This document shows positions 43,559 through 53,830 of a stretch of 64,000 bases of DNA, in pieces (the first letter of the stretch is position 1; each line of letters begins with the position of its first letter). The notes under the pieces were generated by a model. That model had not been told where the DNA came from. It made no database searches and saw only the letters and a program-made list of their open reading frames with translations. Origin of the DNA: Devosia sp. 67-54 (GTDB taxonomy: Bacteria; Pseudomonadota; Alphaproteobacteria; Rhizobiales; Devosiaceae); the NCBI RefSeq assembly GCF_001899075.1, contig NZ_MKVA01000002.1:185475-249474 (forward strand). The letters run 5' to 3'. The position numbers and the translations under genes are program-made.

Positions 43559-44710
43559 TCAATAGGCGGGCTTGACGGGGAACCAGTCGGGGCGGGCCTT
43601 GTCGAGATAGGCCCCGGCGATGCCGTCGACGCGGTATTTTTCGAGCGCCGATTCGTCGACCTCGACGCCAAGGCCCGGCCCCTCGGGCACGGCGAAGCGG
43701 CCATTGGCGAGCACCGGCGGATTGGGCGAGATGTCGCCGCCGAGGTAAGCGCGCTCGGTGTCGATGGCGATGTTCATGTTGGGGATCGAGGCGGCGAGGT
43801 GGATGTAGGCGGCCTGCGACAGCGCCAGTTCGGCGCCCGAATGCAGCGTCACCGGGATACCGACGGCCTCGCAGATGGCGGCGGCCTTGACGGTCTGCCA
43901 CAGCCCCCCGGCTTCGTGCGGATCGAGCAGCACCACGTCGGCGGCGGCGGCGCGGACGATGTTGCCGACATCGGTGAGCGTATAGGCGCTCTCGTCGAGG
44001 GCAATGGGCACCGGCGAAGCGGCGACCAGCGCCGCGTGGCCGGCGAGGTCGTCGAGCTCGAGCGGTTGCTCGACATAGGCAGGATCGAAGGCGCGCAGCT
44101 TTTCGAGCTGGCGCTTGGCAGTGGGAACGGTCCAGGCGCCGTTGACGTCGAGGCGGAGCGGCTTGTCGCCGATCACCTGCCGTGCGGTTTCGGCGAGGCC
44201 GATGTCGGAGGGCTCATCGAAGCCGATCTTGACCTTGAAGGTGGTGTAGCCGAGGTCGAGGAAACGCTTGAGCCGCTCGGCCAGGCCCTGGCGGTCGTTG
44301 GTGAACAGGTAGGCGGAGGCCTCGACCTCCCGGCGCCAGCGGCCGCCCCACAGGGCGTGGAGCGGCAGGCCGGCCTTTTTACCCAGCGCGTCCCACATCG
44401 CCATCTCGAGCGCGGCGATGGCCATCACGGCGGCGCGCTTGTGGTGGTAGTAGCCGGCACCCAGCACATGCCTGTGGAAACGTTCGGCGTCGGCCACGTC
44501 GTAGCCGACGGCGAGGGGCGCGACGATGTCGGCGAATACCGCCGGCACTGCGGCGATCAGCGAAATCGTCTCGCCCCAGCCGCTAATCCCTTGATCCGTC
44601 TCGATTTTACAGATCAGCCGGGTGGTGCCGATGCGCCGCCCGGATCCCCACAGGATATCCTCGGTGAAGGGCATCCGGACCAGCATGTGGTCGACCCTGG
44701 TGATGCGCAC
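43559..44710 (-). CDS. Mandelate racemase/enolase-superfamily enzyme (sugar-acid dehydratase or epimerase)
   Basis: A 383-residue enolase-superfamily barrel from GTG 44710. The K-x-K motif (K159, K161 in TFKVKIGF) provides the catalytic bases; metal ligands are D188 (RLDVNGAW), E214 (YVEQPLEL) and D239/E240 (ALDESAY). The Asp-His dyad position reads DPHEAGG and the next strand LHSGAEL. Start site is 18 bp from the 19-bp palindrome that probably binds the divergent IclR fusion, so it belongs to that regulon. Substrate unknown, sugar acid likely. Confidence 0.9.
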   Translation of the reverse strand: MRITRVDHMLVRMPFTEDILWGSGRRIGTTRLICKIETDQGISGWGETISLIAAVPAVFADIVAPLAVGYDVADAERFHRHVLGAGYYHHKRAAVMAIAALEMAMWDALGKKAGLPLHALWGGRWRREVEASAYLFTNDRQGLAERLKRFLDLGYTTFKVKIGFDEPSDIGLAETARQVIGDKPLRLDVNGAWTVPTAKRQLEKLRAFDPAYVEQPLELDDLAGHAALVAASPVPIALDESAYTLTDVGNIVRAAAADVVLLDPHEAGGLWQTVKAAAICEAVGIPVTLHSGAELALSQAAYIHLAASIPNMNIAIDTERAYLGGDISPNPPVLANGRFAVPEGPGLGVEVDESALEKYRVDGIAGAYLDKARPDWFPVKPAY

Positions 44711-44727
44711 GAAACTCTCCCTGTTGA

Positions 44728-44746
44728 CTTGGAACTCAGTTCCAAG
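44728..44746. promoter_or_regulatory. 19-bp perfect palindrome, candidate IclR-family operator (copy 1)
   Basis: CTTGGAACTCAGTTCCAAG, a perfect palindrome around the central C, between the divergent enolase-superfamily and IclR-lactonase genes. A second copy, 16 of 19 positions identical, precedes the ABC binding-protein gene at 48471. IclR regulators bind palindromes of this size. Confidence 0.75.
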
Positions 44747-44810
44747 ATACAGCACAGGCCGTCGCAAGGCACAAGCTCCCGCGCAAGGGGGCGGCCGGCA
44801 GGGATGGGGA

Positions 44811-46529
44811 ATGGCGCGCACGCAGCTCAAATCGGAGGAGTCTGAGGCCGAGCTGGGCGGGATTCCGGGCGTACAAGCGCTCACCCGCGGGATCCAGATC
44901 CTCGAAGAGGTTGCCTCGACGGCGCGTGGCTTGCGCTTCACCGAGCTTTTGGAGCGCACCGGCATGCCGAAAGGCACGCTGCACCGCATGCTGCAGGCGC
45001 TGACCGAGGAACGGCTGCTCAATCTCGACGCGCGCGACCAGACGTACCGGCTGGCGTCCCGGGTGTTCCAGTGGGCGCACAAGGTGTGGGACGAATTCGA
45101 TCTGCGCGGCGCCGCCGAGCCCGAGCTGGTGCGCCTGCGCGACCTGACCGGCGAGACCATCCGGCTGGGCGTGCTCGAGGATGACAGCGTCCTCTATGTC
45201 GACCAGCGCGAGGTGCCGCAGCCGCTCCGGCTCAACAATGGCGTCGGCAGCAAGGTCGACGCCTATGCCAGCGGGCTGGGCAAGGCGATCCTCGCGCATC
45301 TGAGCCTGGAGCGCCGCCGGGCGCTGCTCAGCGCGGTGGAGTTCGAGCGGCTCACGCCGAACACCATCGTCAATCGCGACGAGCTGATCCACCAGCTCGA
45401 TTTGACCAAGGCGCGCGGCTACGCGATTTCGGTCGACGAGCAGAATGTCGGCATCTCGTCGGTGGCGGCGCCGGTGCTCAACCATCGCGGCGAGCCGATC
45501 GGCGCCATCGGCATCATCGGGCCGTCGTTCCGGCTGCCGGTCGACCGGCTGCACGCGCTCGGCCGCGACGTGATCGAGGCGGCACGACGCATTTCGGGCA
45601 ATATCGGAGAGTTCGCCATGTCCATCGCCGTGCAACCGCGGCCGCTCGGTCCCGACCGGGCCGACGTGCATTGCGCGATTCCGGCGAGCGCGTTCCTCGG
45701 CGAGGGGCCGCACTGGTCGGCGGCGGACGGCAAGCTGTATTTCGTCGACATCCTGGCGCCTGCCGTGTGCATCGGCGATCCGGTCGCGGGCACCTATCGG
45801 GCGCTGCCGCTGCCGGAGCTGATCGGCTTCGTCATTCCGCGCCGGCGCGGCGGGTTCGTCGCGGCCATGCATGGCGAGATCCGCGGCCTCGATCTCGCGA
45901 GCGGCGACATCACCACCATTGTTCGCCCCGAGGCGGACCGGCCGGGCAACCGCTTCAACGACGGCAAATGCGATCGCGCGGGGCGGCTGTGGGCGGGGAC
46001 GCTCGCCATCGACACGGCGCCCGATCGCGGGCGGCTGTGGCGCATCGATACCGACGGCCGGGCGATGGAGATGGACCGCGGCTTCCACGTCGCCAACGGC
46101 CTCGGCTGGAGCCCGGACGACAAGACCTTCTATTTCACCGACACGCAGAAGCAGGTGGTCTACGCCTACGATTTCGATCTTGCCTCCGGCGAGATCGCCA
46201 ACCGGCGGCCGTTCATCACCGTGCCGGAGGGCGAGGGCAAGCCGGACGGCATGACCGTCGACGCCCAGGGCTTCCTGTGGGTGGCGCATTGGGACGGCTG
46301 GTGCGTCACGCGCTACGACCCGCAGGGCAAGGTGGACCGCGTCATCAACCTGCCGGTGCCGCGACCGACGAGCTGCGTGTTCGGCGGGCCGGACATGCAG
46401 ACGCTGTTCGTCACCTCGGCCCGCATCCGCCTCTCGGCGGGGCAACTGGCGGAGGCACCGTTGTCGGGGAGCGTGTTTGCGATCGATACGGGCATCAAGG
46501 GGTTGCCCGAGAACGTGTATGGAGGCTAG
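44811..46529 (+). CDS. IclR-family regulator fused to SMP-30/gluconolactonase
   Basis: A single 572-residue protein. Residues about 1-265 are an IclR regulator, with HTH around FTELLERTGMPKGTLHRML and effector domain ending SFRLPVDRLHALG; residues about 285-572 are a six-bladed SMP-30 lactonase, with metal ligands Glu (FLGEGPHW, near 297), Asn (VANGLGWS, near 428) and Asp (KPDGMTVD, near 480). No stop or frameshift lies between. It could sense a sugar acid or lactone through both domains and hydrolyse the lactone. Divergent from the enolase-superfamily gene over the palindrome and just before the ABC ATPase gene. Confidence 0.92.
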   Translation: MARTQLKSEESEAELGGIPGVQALTRGIQILEEVASTARGLRFTELLERTGMPKGTLHRMLQALTEERLLNLDARDQTYRLASRVFQWAHKVWDEFDLRGAAEPELVRLRDLTGETIRLGVLEDDSVLYVDQREVPQPLRLNNGVGSKVDAYASGLGKAILAHLSLERRRALLSAVEFERLTPNTIVNRDELIHQLDLTKARGYAISVDEQNVGISSVAAPVLNHRGEPIGAIGIIGPSFRLPVDRLHALGRDVIEAARRISGNIGEFAMSIAVQPRPLGPDRADVHCAIPASAFLGEGPHWSAADGKLYFVDILAPAVCIGDPVAGTYRALPLPELIGFVIPRRRGGFVAAMHGEIRGLDLASGDITTIVRPEADRPGNRFNDGKCDRAGRLWAGTLAIDTAPDRGRLWRIDTDGRAMEMDRGFHVANGLGWSPDDKTFYFTDTQKQVVYAYDFDLASGEIANRRPFITVPEGEGKPDGMTVDAQGFLWVAHWDGWCVTRYDPQGKVDRVINLPVPRPTSCVFGGPDMQTLFVTSARIRLSAGQLAEAPLSGSVFAIDTGIKGLPENVYGG

Positions 46530-46534
46530 CGCAC

Positions 46535-47619
<1,085 letters not shown>

Positions 47620-47623
<4 letters not shown>

Positions 47624-48426
47624 CCATGCACGCCGAACTGATCCCCAAGGTCGCAGTCGAGGTGGCGCGCTATCCGAGCCTCGCGGGCAAGAGCGTGATC
47701 GTCACCGGCGGCGGTTCGGGGATCGGCGCGGGCCTCGTCGAGCATTTCTGCGCGCAGGGATGCAAGGTCGGCTTCATCGAGCTCAGCGCCGATTATGCGA
47801 AGGCGACGGCCGAGGCGGTCGATCAAGCGACCGGCCATCGTCCCGAGACCGAAGTGGCCGATCTGCGCGACATCGAGGCGCTGCACGCGGCGCTCGACCG
47901 GCTGCAGCAGCGCGTCGGACCCGCCCGCGTGCTCGTCAACAATGCCGGCAATGACGACCGGCGGCCGCTCGAAGAGGTGACGCCAGACTATTGGGACGAG
48001 CGCATGGCGACCAATCTCAGGCACCAGTTCTTCGCGGTGCAGGCGGTGGCGCCGGGGATGGCGAAGGCCGGCGGCGGCGCCATCATCAATATGGGCTCGA
48101 TCTCGTGGATGCGCGGGGCGGCGGGGCTCATCTTCTACACCACCGCCAAGTCGGCGGTGATGGGGATGACCAAGTCGCTGGCGCGCGAATTGGGCGAACG
48201 CAACATCCGCGTCAATTCCATCGCGCCGGGCTGGGTGCTGACCGAGCGCCAGGTCGAACGCGCCAAGCGCATCTACCAGGGCAAGTTCGCCGAATATCTG
48301 GAGGCGCAATGCCTCAAGGAACATCTGTTGCCGGGCGACATCGCCCGCATGGCGCTGTTCCTCGCCGCCGACGATTCACGCCTCATCACCGGACAGACCT
48401 TCATCGTGGATGGAGGCGTCGTCTAA
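47620..48426 (+). CDS. Short-chain dehydrogenase, probably sugar 1-dehydrogenase
   Basis: A 268-residue NAD(P)-dependent SDR with Rossmann motif TGGGSGIG, NNAGN, catalytic Ser (GSISWM) and Y-x3-K (FYTTAKSA), and C-terminal FIVDGGVV. Placed between an importer ATPase and the binding protein, and beside a lactonase, it fits oxidation of an imported sugar to its lactone. The start at ATG 47620 overlaps the ATPase stop; ATG 47626 is possible. Confidence 0.9.
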
Positions 48427-48470
48427 GCAATACCGCGACGCCCATAGGGGGCTTTGCGGGTTTTCGACCA

Positions 48471-48489
48471 CTTGAAACCGAGTTCCAAG
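48471..48489. promoter_or_regulatory. Candidate IclR-family operator (copy 2)
   Basis: CTTGAAACCGAGTTCCAAG matches the perfect palindrome at 44728 in 16 of 19 positions and keeps its right half intact. It lies 12 bp before the binding-protein start, overlapping the expected promoter or ribosome-site region. Confidence 0.65.
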
Positions 48490-48500
48490 GGAGGACTGAA

Positions 48501-49778
48501 GTGAAGCACGTAAAAGGACTGATGGGGACCGCGCTGGCGGTTGCCATGCTGGGCATCGGCGCCGCGCAGGCGGCCGATGTGAGCTGGATGGGCTACAGCT
48601 ATGCCGAGGAATCGGCCAAGCCGTCGGTCGACAAGATCATCGCCGGGTTCACGTCCAAGACCGGCAAGACGGTCGAGCCGATCGCCTCGGCGTTCGGCGA
48701 TCTGCAGAAGAACCTGCTGCTGCGCGTGCGCTCGCACACGCAGCCCGACGTGGTGCAGATCTCGGAGCGCTGGCTGCCGTCGTTCGCCAGCCTGCCGGGC
48801 CTGGTCGACTACAACACGGTGTTCGGCGCCGACAATCTCGCCAAGATCTACGCCCCCGAGGCGCTGGCGATGGGGCAGGTCGACGGCAAGCAATTGGCGC
48901 TACCGCTGATGTCGGGCTCGATCGGCATGGTCGCCAACAACGCCGTGCTGCAGCAGGCGGGGATCACCGAGATGCCCAAGACCACCGACGAGTTCAAGAA
49001 GGACCTGATCGCCATCCGCGACAAGGTGCCGAACTCGGTGCCCTATGCGATGGCGACCAAGAACAATTCCGACATCCTGGTCGACTTCCAGACCTGGGAA
49101 TATGCGTTCGGCGCCGACATCATCGACGCCAACGGCAAGGTGGTGGTGGACAGCGACGCCAGCAAGAAGGCGCTGGGCTTCCTCGTCGACCTGATGAAGG
49201 AGCGGCTGATCGCGCCCGAGATCGGGCGTCCCGACGCACGCCGCCTCGTCGGCCAGAGCGCCGCGGCGTTCTATCTCGATGCGCCGCAGTCGCGCACGTT
49301 CCTGCGCAGCTTCTCGGGCAAGGGCAAGGATTTCGACGTCAACATCAAGCCGATGCAGGTGCCGGTGGCCAATGCCGGGCAGGAGCCGACCTCGATCCAG
49401 TGGGCGCATCTGATCATCGCCTTCCAGCAGAGCAACCCGCCGACCAAGGACGACGCCAACATGCAGTTCGTGGCCTGGCTGGGTGACGATGCGGTGGAGA
49501 CGCAGTTCCCGGTGGAACAGAGCGCGCTGCCGGGCACCATCTCGGCGCGGGCCAATCCGATCGTCGCCGACGACGCCTATCTCAGCGCCTGGGCCAAGAA
49601 CAACACCAATCCCAAGCGCAACGAAGTGGGCATCTGGAGCAACAGCGGCGAGCTGACCGACATCCTCGCCGAGGAAGTGCAGGCGGCGCTGCTCGGGCAG
49701 AAGTCGGCCGACGATGCGATCACCTCGATGGGCGCGCGCATGAAAGAGTCGATGATCAAGGCCGGTCACGCGCAGTAA
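48501..49778 (+). CDS. CUT1-type ABC sugar-binding protein
   Basis: A 425-residue periplasmic binding protein of the extracellular solute-binding type 1 fold. The signal peptide ends AAQAADV (about residue 25). The mature N-terminus is VSWMGYSYAEESAKPSVDKI. Start GTG 48501 follows GGGAGG by 5 bp. Preceded by the copy-2 palindrome and followed by a stabilising hairpin, as is usual for a binding protein needed in excess over its permeases. Confidence 0.94.
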   Translation: MKHVKGLMGTALAVAMLGIGAAQAADVSWMGYSYAEESAKPSVDKIIAGFTSKTGKTVEPIASAFGDLQKNLLLRVRSHTQPDVVQISERWLPSFASLPGLVDYNTVFGADNLAKIYAPEALAMGQVDGKQLALPLMSGSIGMVANNAVLQQAGITEMPKTTDEFKKDLIAIRDKVPNSVPYAMATKNNSDILVDFQTWEYAFGADIIDANGKVVVDSDASKKALGFLVDLMKERLIAPEIGRPDARRLVGQSAAAFYLDAPQSRTFLRSFSGKGKDFDVNIKPMQVPVANAGQEPTSIQWAHLIIAFQQSNPPTKDDANMQFVAWLGDDAVETQFPVEQSALPGTISARANPIVADDAYLSAWAKNNTNPKRNEVGIWSNSGELTDILAEEVQAALLGQKSADDAITSMGARMKESMIKAGHAQ

Positions 49779-49786
49779 GCAAAGCA

Positions 49787-49811
49787 GGGCGTCCGGGACC
49801 TCCGGACGCCT
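49787..49811 (+). other. Hairpin between binding-protein and permease genes
   Basis: GGCGTCCGG (49788-49796), loop GACCT, CCGGACGCC (49802-49810): a perfect 9-bp stem without T-run. Such hairpins protect the binding-protein part of ABC-operon mRNAs or reduce read-through. Confidence 0.6.
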
Positions 49812-49829
49812 ATCCTTCGGATACACGAC

Positions 49830-50774
49830 ATGAGCAGCGACACCGCCGGCCCCGTACCGACCCGCATCGAAGACTATCCGGTCTCGCGCCACGCCCGCCG
49901 CGGCGGGCTGCAGGCCGTGCAGCGCCGGATCGGCCTGTTGATGCTGGCGCCGGCGGCGATCGCCTTCGCCGTGGTCATTCTCTATCCCTTCGGGCAGGCG
50001 CTGGCGCTGTCGCTGTTCGAGGACACGCTGCAATCGATCACGCCGACCTTCATCGGCCTGCGCAATTTCGAGCAGGTGCTGACCGATCCGGAAGTGTGGG
50101 GCTCGTTCGGCACGACGGTGATCTATGTGGGCTGCTCGACCCTGGGCACGCTGGTGCTCGGGCTCGGCTGGGCGCTGCTGCTCAACCAGAAATTCCGCGG
50201 CCGCGGCGTGATCCGGGCGCTGACGCTGATGCCGTGGGTGGTGCCGAGCACGGTGAGCGCCTTCATCTGGGCCTGGATCTTCAATTCTCGCTTCGGGCTG
50301 ATCAACGGGCTGCTGCTCGAGCTGCACCTGATCCAGGTGCCGCAGGCGTGGCTGTCGACGCCGGAGGGGGCGATGCTGGCGGTGATCCTGACGCGCGTCT
50401 GGCGCTCGATCCCGTTGTTCATGGCGTTCTTCCTCGCCGGACTGCAGAACGTCGACACCGAGCAGCTCGATGCGGCGCGGGTCGACGGCGCCGGCAATTT
50501 CGCCATCCTGCGCGACCACGTGCTGCCGCATTTGCGGCCGGTGCTGATCGTGGTGGTGGTGCTGGGCGTGATCGGCGGGCTGCAGGATTTCGACACCATC
50601 TACGCGCTCACGGGCGGCGGGCCGGTGCGCGCCACGGCGGTGCTGTCGGTCGAGGTCTACCGCAAGGCGTTCGAGCAATGGGATGTAGGCATGGCCTCGG
50701 CCATCGGCGTGCTGTGGGTGGCGACGCTGCTGCCGCCGGCGTTCTTCTACCTGCGCCTGCTGGTGAGGCGCTGA
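49830..50774 (+). CDS. CUT1-type ABC sugar permease (MalF-like)
   Basis: A 314-residue membrane protein with six helices and the permease EAA-loop EQLDAARVDGAGNFAILRDHVLPHLRP. First of two permeases; the next starts 1 bp after its stop codon. Confidence 0.95.
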   Translation: MSSDTAGPVPTRIEDYPVSRHARRGGLQAVQRRIGLLMLAPAAIAFAVVILYPFGQALALSLFEDTLQSITPTFIGLRNFEQVLTDPEVWGSFGTTVIYVGCSTLGTLVLGLGWALLLNQKFRGRGVIRALTLMPWVVPSTVSAFIWAWIFNSRFGLINGLLLELHLIQVPQAWLSTPEGAMLAVILTRVWRSIPLFMAFFLAGLQNVDTEQLDAARVDGAGNFAILRDHVLPHLRPVLIVVVVLGVIGGLQDFDTIYALTGGGPVRATAVLSVEVYRKAFEQWDVGMASAIGVLWVATLLPPAFFYLRLLVRR

Positions 50775-50775
50775 G

Positions 50776-51612
50776 ATGTTCGACCTTTCGAGCCGCATCT
50801 CCAAAATCGTGTTCGGCGGCCTGCTGGTGGTGATCGGGTTCTACCTGTTCTTTCCGATCTACTGGATGATCACCTCGGCGCTGAAGAACAATGCCGAGCT
50901 GTACCAGATCATCCCGACCTTCTTTCCGCACGAGATCACCTTCAGCCATTTCTGGTCGGCGATCGCCGAGAGCCGGCTGCTGGTCTATCTGGGCAACAGC
51001 CTGATCACCTCGGGCGCCAGCGCAACGATCAACACCATCCTTGCGATCTATGCCGGCTACAGCTTCGCCAAATACCGCTATGCCGGGCGGCAGCCGATCA
51101 TGCTGTTCATGCTGTCGGCGCAGATGTTCCCGTTCGGGCTGCTGCTGATCAGCCTCTATCCGGTGATGACGAGCCTGGGGCTGCTCGACACGCGGCCGGG
51201 GCTGATCCTCAGCTACATCGTGTTCGCGTTGCCGGTGGCGACCTACATGCTCTACAGCTATTTCAGCCAGGTGCCGGACGAGCTGATCGATGCGGCGCGG
51301 GCCGACGGGGCGTCGGACCTCAGGATCTTCCACACCATCGTGCTGCCGATCTCGGTGCCGCCGATCGTGACGGTGTTCCTCTATTCGTTCATGTGGAGCT
51401 GGAACGATCTGCTCTATTCGCTGACGCTGATCGTGTCGGAGGACAAGCGCACGATCGGGCCGGGCCTGCTGCTCACCTATCTCAACGAAACCAACGCAGA
51501 CTGGGGCGGCGCGATGGCCGCTTCACTGCTCGTGTCCCTTCCCATCGTGATCGCTTTCATGTTCCTGCAGCGCTATTTCATCCAGGGCGTGACCGCCGGG
51601 GCCGTCAAATGA
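50776..51612 (+). CDS. CUT1-type ABC sugar permease (MalG-like)
   Basis: A 278-residue membrane protein with six helices and EAA-loop DELIDAARADGASDLRIFHTIVLPI. It overlaps the aldolase gene by ATGA, tying sugar uptake to sugar cleavage. Confidence 0.95.
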   Translation: MFDLSSRISKIVFGGLLVVIGFYLFFPIYWMITSALKNNAELYQIIPTFFPHEITFSHFWSAIAESRLLVYLGNSLITSGASATINTILAIYAGYSFAKYRYAGRQPIMLFMLSAQMFPFGLLLISLYPVMTSLGLLDTRPGLILSYIVFALPVATYMLYSYFSQVPDELIDAARADGASDLRIFHTIVLPISVPPIVTVFLYSFMWSWNDLLYSLTLIVSEDKRTIGPGLLLTYLNETNADWGGAMAASLLVSLPIVIAFMFLQRYFIQGVTAGAVK

Positions 51613-52520
51613 CCCCGACGCTCGCCGGTTCGTTCCCCGTATTGCCGACGCCGTTCCGCGACGACGGCAGCATCGACGAAGACGATTTCGTCGCCGTCAT
51701 CGATTTCGCCATCAAGGCCGGTTCGGACGGCGTCGTCTATCCGGGCGTCGCCAGCGAGGTGGAAACACTGAGCGCGGCGGAGCGCACGCGGCAGGTGCGG
51801 CTGCTCGCCGACCGGATCGGCGGGCGCATCCCCATCATCGTGGGGGCGAGCGACCCCGATCCGGCGCAGGCGCGCCGGCACATCGCGCTCGCGGCGGAGA
51901 TCGGCGCGGCGGCGGCGATGGTGATCGCGCCGTTCGCGCTGGGCAACGACGTGGCCCAGCAGACGGCGTATTTCACCGAGGTCGCGGCCGGGGCCAATGT
52001 GCCGATCATGCTGCAGAACCAGCCCAAGCCGGTGGGCGCCGGGCTGACGCCGGAAGAGGCGGCGGCGGTGGCCAATGCGGTGCCGGCGATCCAGTACGTG
52101 AAGGAAGAAACGCCCCCCTGCGGGCAGCATCTGACGCGCATGCGGGCGGTGCTCGACGACAGCGTCAAGGGCATCTTCGGGGGGGCAGGCGGGCGCTACA
52201 TCATGGACGAGATGGCGCGCGGCGCGGCCGGGACGATGCCGGCCGCGGAGCTCGCCGACATCCATGCGGCGCTGGTGCATGCGTTTCAGGCGGGGCATGT
52301 CGAGACGGCGCGCCGGCTCTATTCGGCGTCGCTGCCGCTGCTCAACTTCCAGGCGGTGTTCCGCATGCACATGACCAAGGAGGTGCTGCGGCGGCGGGGC
52401 GTGCTGAAGCACGTTTTCGTGCGGGCGAAGGGGCCGAAATTCGACGCCGGCGACCGGCGCGAGCTTGATCAGCTGCTGGCCGAGGCGCAGCTTCCCTACA
52501 TGCTCAACGCGCCGGTGTGA
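51609..52520 (+). CDS. DHDPS/N-acetylneuraminate-lyase-family aldolase, altered active site
   Basis: A 303-residue TIM-barrel of the dihydrodipicolinate synthase family. The Schiff-base lysine is K165 (IQYVKEE). The proton-relay residues of the family are changed: the GTTGE loop reads GVASE (46-50), the Tyr-Tyr of VTPYYN reads APFALGN, and the relay Tyr of LYNVP is Q136 (LQNQP). It is therefore probably not DapA; a 2-keto-3-deoxy sugar-acid aldolase or dehydratase is likely from the neighbours. Its stop is followed by the second enolase-superfamily gene. Confidence 0.88.
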   Translation: MTPTLAGSFPVLPTPFRDDGSIDEDDFVAVIDFAIKAGSDGVVYPGVASEVETLSAAERTRQVRLLADRIGGRIPIIVGASDPDPAQARRHIALAAEIGAAAAMVIAPFALGNDVAQQTAYFTEVAAGANVPIMLQNQPKPVGAGLTPEEAAAVANAVPAIQYVKEETPPCGQHLTRMRAVLDDSVKGIFGGAGGRYIMDEMARGAAGTMPAAELADIHAALVHAFQAGHVETARRLYSASLPLLNFQAVFRMHMTKEVLRRRGVLKHVFVRAKGPKFDAGDRRELDQLLAEAQLPYMLNAPV

Positions 52521-52521
52521 G

Positions 52522-53694
52522 ATGGCCAATGTCGTCGACAGTATCGCCAAGGTCGAGACGTTCATCATCTCGATCCCGCGCGAGGTGCCGTATCTGGGGC
52601 CGCTGAAGCCGGGCGAGGCGATCAACGCGCGCGGCTACCTGGTGCGCAAGGGCAACCGCACGATCTATCCCTCGACCGACATGACGCTGCTCATCAAGGT
52701 CACGGGCGAGAGCGGCAAGGTCGGCTGGGGCGAATGCTACGGCATCGTTGCGCCGGAGGCGACCAGAGCGATCGTCGACGACGTGCTGGGGCCGGTGATC
52801 GTGGGGCGCGACCCCGGCGACGTGGCGGTGATCCACGAGGATCTCTACGATCTGATGCGGGTGCGCGGCTTTTTCGGCGGATTCTATGTCGACGCGCTGG
52901 CGGGGCTCGACATCGCGCTGTGGGATTTGTTCGGCAAGGGGCTGGGGGTGCCGGTGTCGACGCTGCTCGGCGGCCGGCGGCACGCGACGATTCCGGCCTA
53001 TGTGTCGGGGCTGCCCAGGGCGACGCTCAGCGAGCGGGTGGAGTTCGCCGTCGAGTGGGTGGGCAAGGGCTTTGCCGGGGTGAAGTTCGCGGCGGTGGTG
53101 TCGGACGAGGGCATCGTCGCCGAGATGGCGGCGCTGCGCGAGGCGCTGGGGCCGAAGGTCGACATCATGGTCGACCTGCACTGGAAATTCGAGGCGGCCG
53201 AGGCGATCCGGCTGATCCGCAAGCTCGAGCCGTACGACCTCTATTTCGCCGAAGCGCCGTGCGCGCCGGAGGATCTCGAGGGGCAGCTGCGGGTGGCGCA
53301 GGGGATCGGCGTGCCGCTGGCGCTGGGCGAGGAGCTGCGCACGGTGTTCGAGTACCGGCAGCGCATCGAGCGGCGGGCGATGAGCATCGTGCAGCCGGAG
53401 ATGGGCCATACCGGCATCACCGAGTTCGCGGGCATCGGCCGGATGGCGCAGGCGGCGCATATGCGGGTGATCCCGCATGCCTCGATCAGCGTCGGGCTGT
53501 TCATGGCGGCGAGCCTGCAAGTGGCGTCGACGCTGAGGGATGTGCCGTACCACGAATACCAGCACTCGATCTTCGACCGGAACCTCGAGTTTACGGGGAC
53601 AGACATGTCGTGCGCGGCCGGGAATTATCTGGTGCCGACCGGGGTGGGGATCGGCGCCGAGCCGAAGGACGAGGTGTTCGCCTTCGTGCGCTAG
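52522..53694 (+). CDS. Enolase-superfamily sugar-acid dehydratase-like enzyme
   Basis: A 390-residue enolase-superfamily protein. Metal ligands are D218 (MVDLHWKF), E244 (FAEAPCAP) and E270 (ALGEELR); H319 (IPHASISVG) is a candidate base, and H220 of D-L-H is retained. At the K-x-K position it has K188-F-A (GVKFAAV), so only one lysine is present. The D-x-H pattern suits acid-sugar dehydratases. It is the last gene of the IclR-linked operon; ATG 52522 follows the aldolase stop by 1 bp. Confidence 0.9.
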   Translation: MANVVDSIAKVETFIISIPREVPYLGPLKPGEAINARGYLVRKGNRTIYPSTDMTLLIKVTGESGKVGWGECYGIVAPEATRAIVDDVLGPVIVGRDPGDVAVIHEDLYDLMRVRGFFGGFYVDALAGLDIALWDLFGKGLGVPVSTLLGGRRHATIPAYVSGLPRATLSERVEFAVEWVGKGFAGVKFAAVVSDEGIVAEMAALREALGPKVDIMVDLHWKFEAAEAIRLIRKLEPYDLYFAEAPCAPEDLEGQLRVAQGIGVPLALGEELRTVFEYRQRIERRAMSIVQPEMGHTGITEFAGIGRMAQAAHMRVIPHASISVGLFMAASLQVASTLRDVPYHEYQHSIFDRNLEFTGTDMSCAAGNYLVPTGVGIGAEPKDEVFAFVR

Positions 53695-53759
53695 CACGTT
53701 GAATCTACAGCGATAGTCCGTGGTTTGCGGGTGCCGGAATGGCGGCTGCGCGCGCCATC

Positions 53760-53773
53760 TTGCCGTCCGGCAA
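53760..53773. promoter_or_regulatory. Candidate LacI-family operator
   Basis: TTGCCG-TC-CGGCAA is a perfect palindrome 57 bp upstream of the LacI-family gene. The size and TTG...CAA ends fit LacI-type operators. Autoregulation is inferred. Confidence 0.5.
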
Positions 53774-53830
53774 AATCGCCGGTATCGTTCCCGGAAAGAC
53801 GTGCATAGACATGTCGATGCGGGAGGGGCG

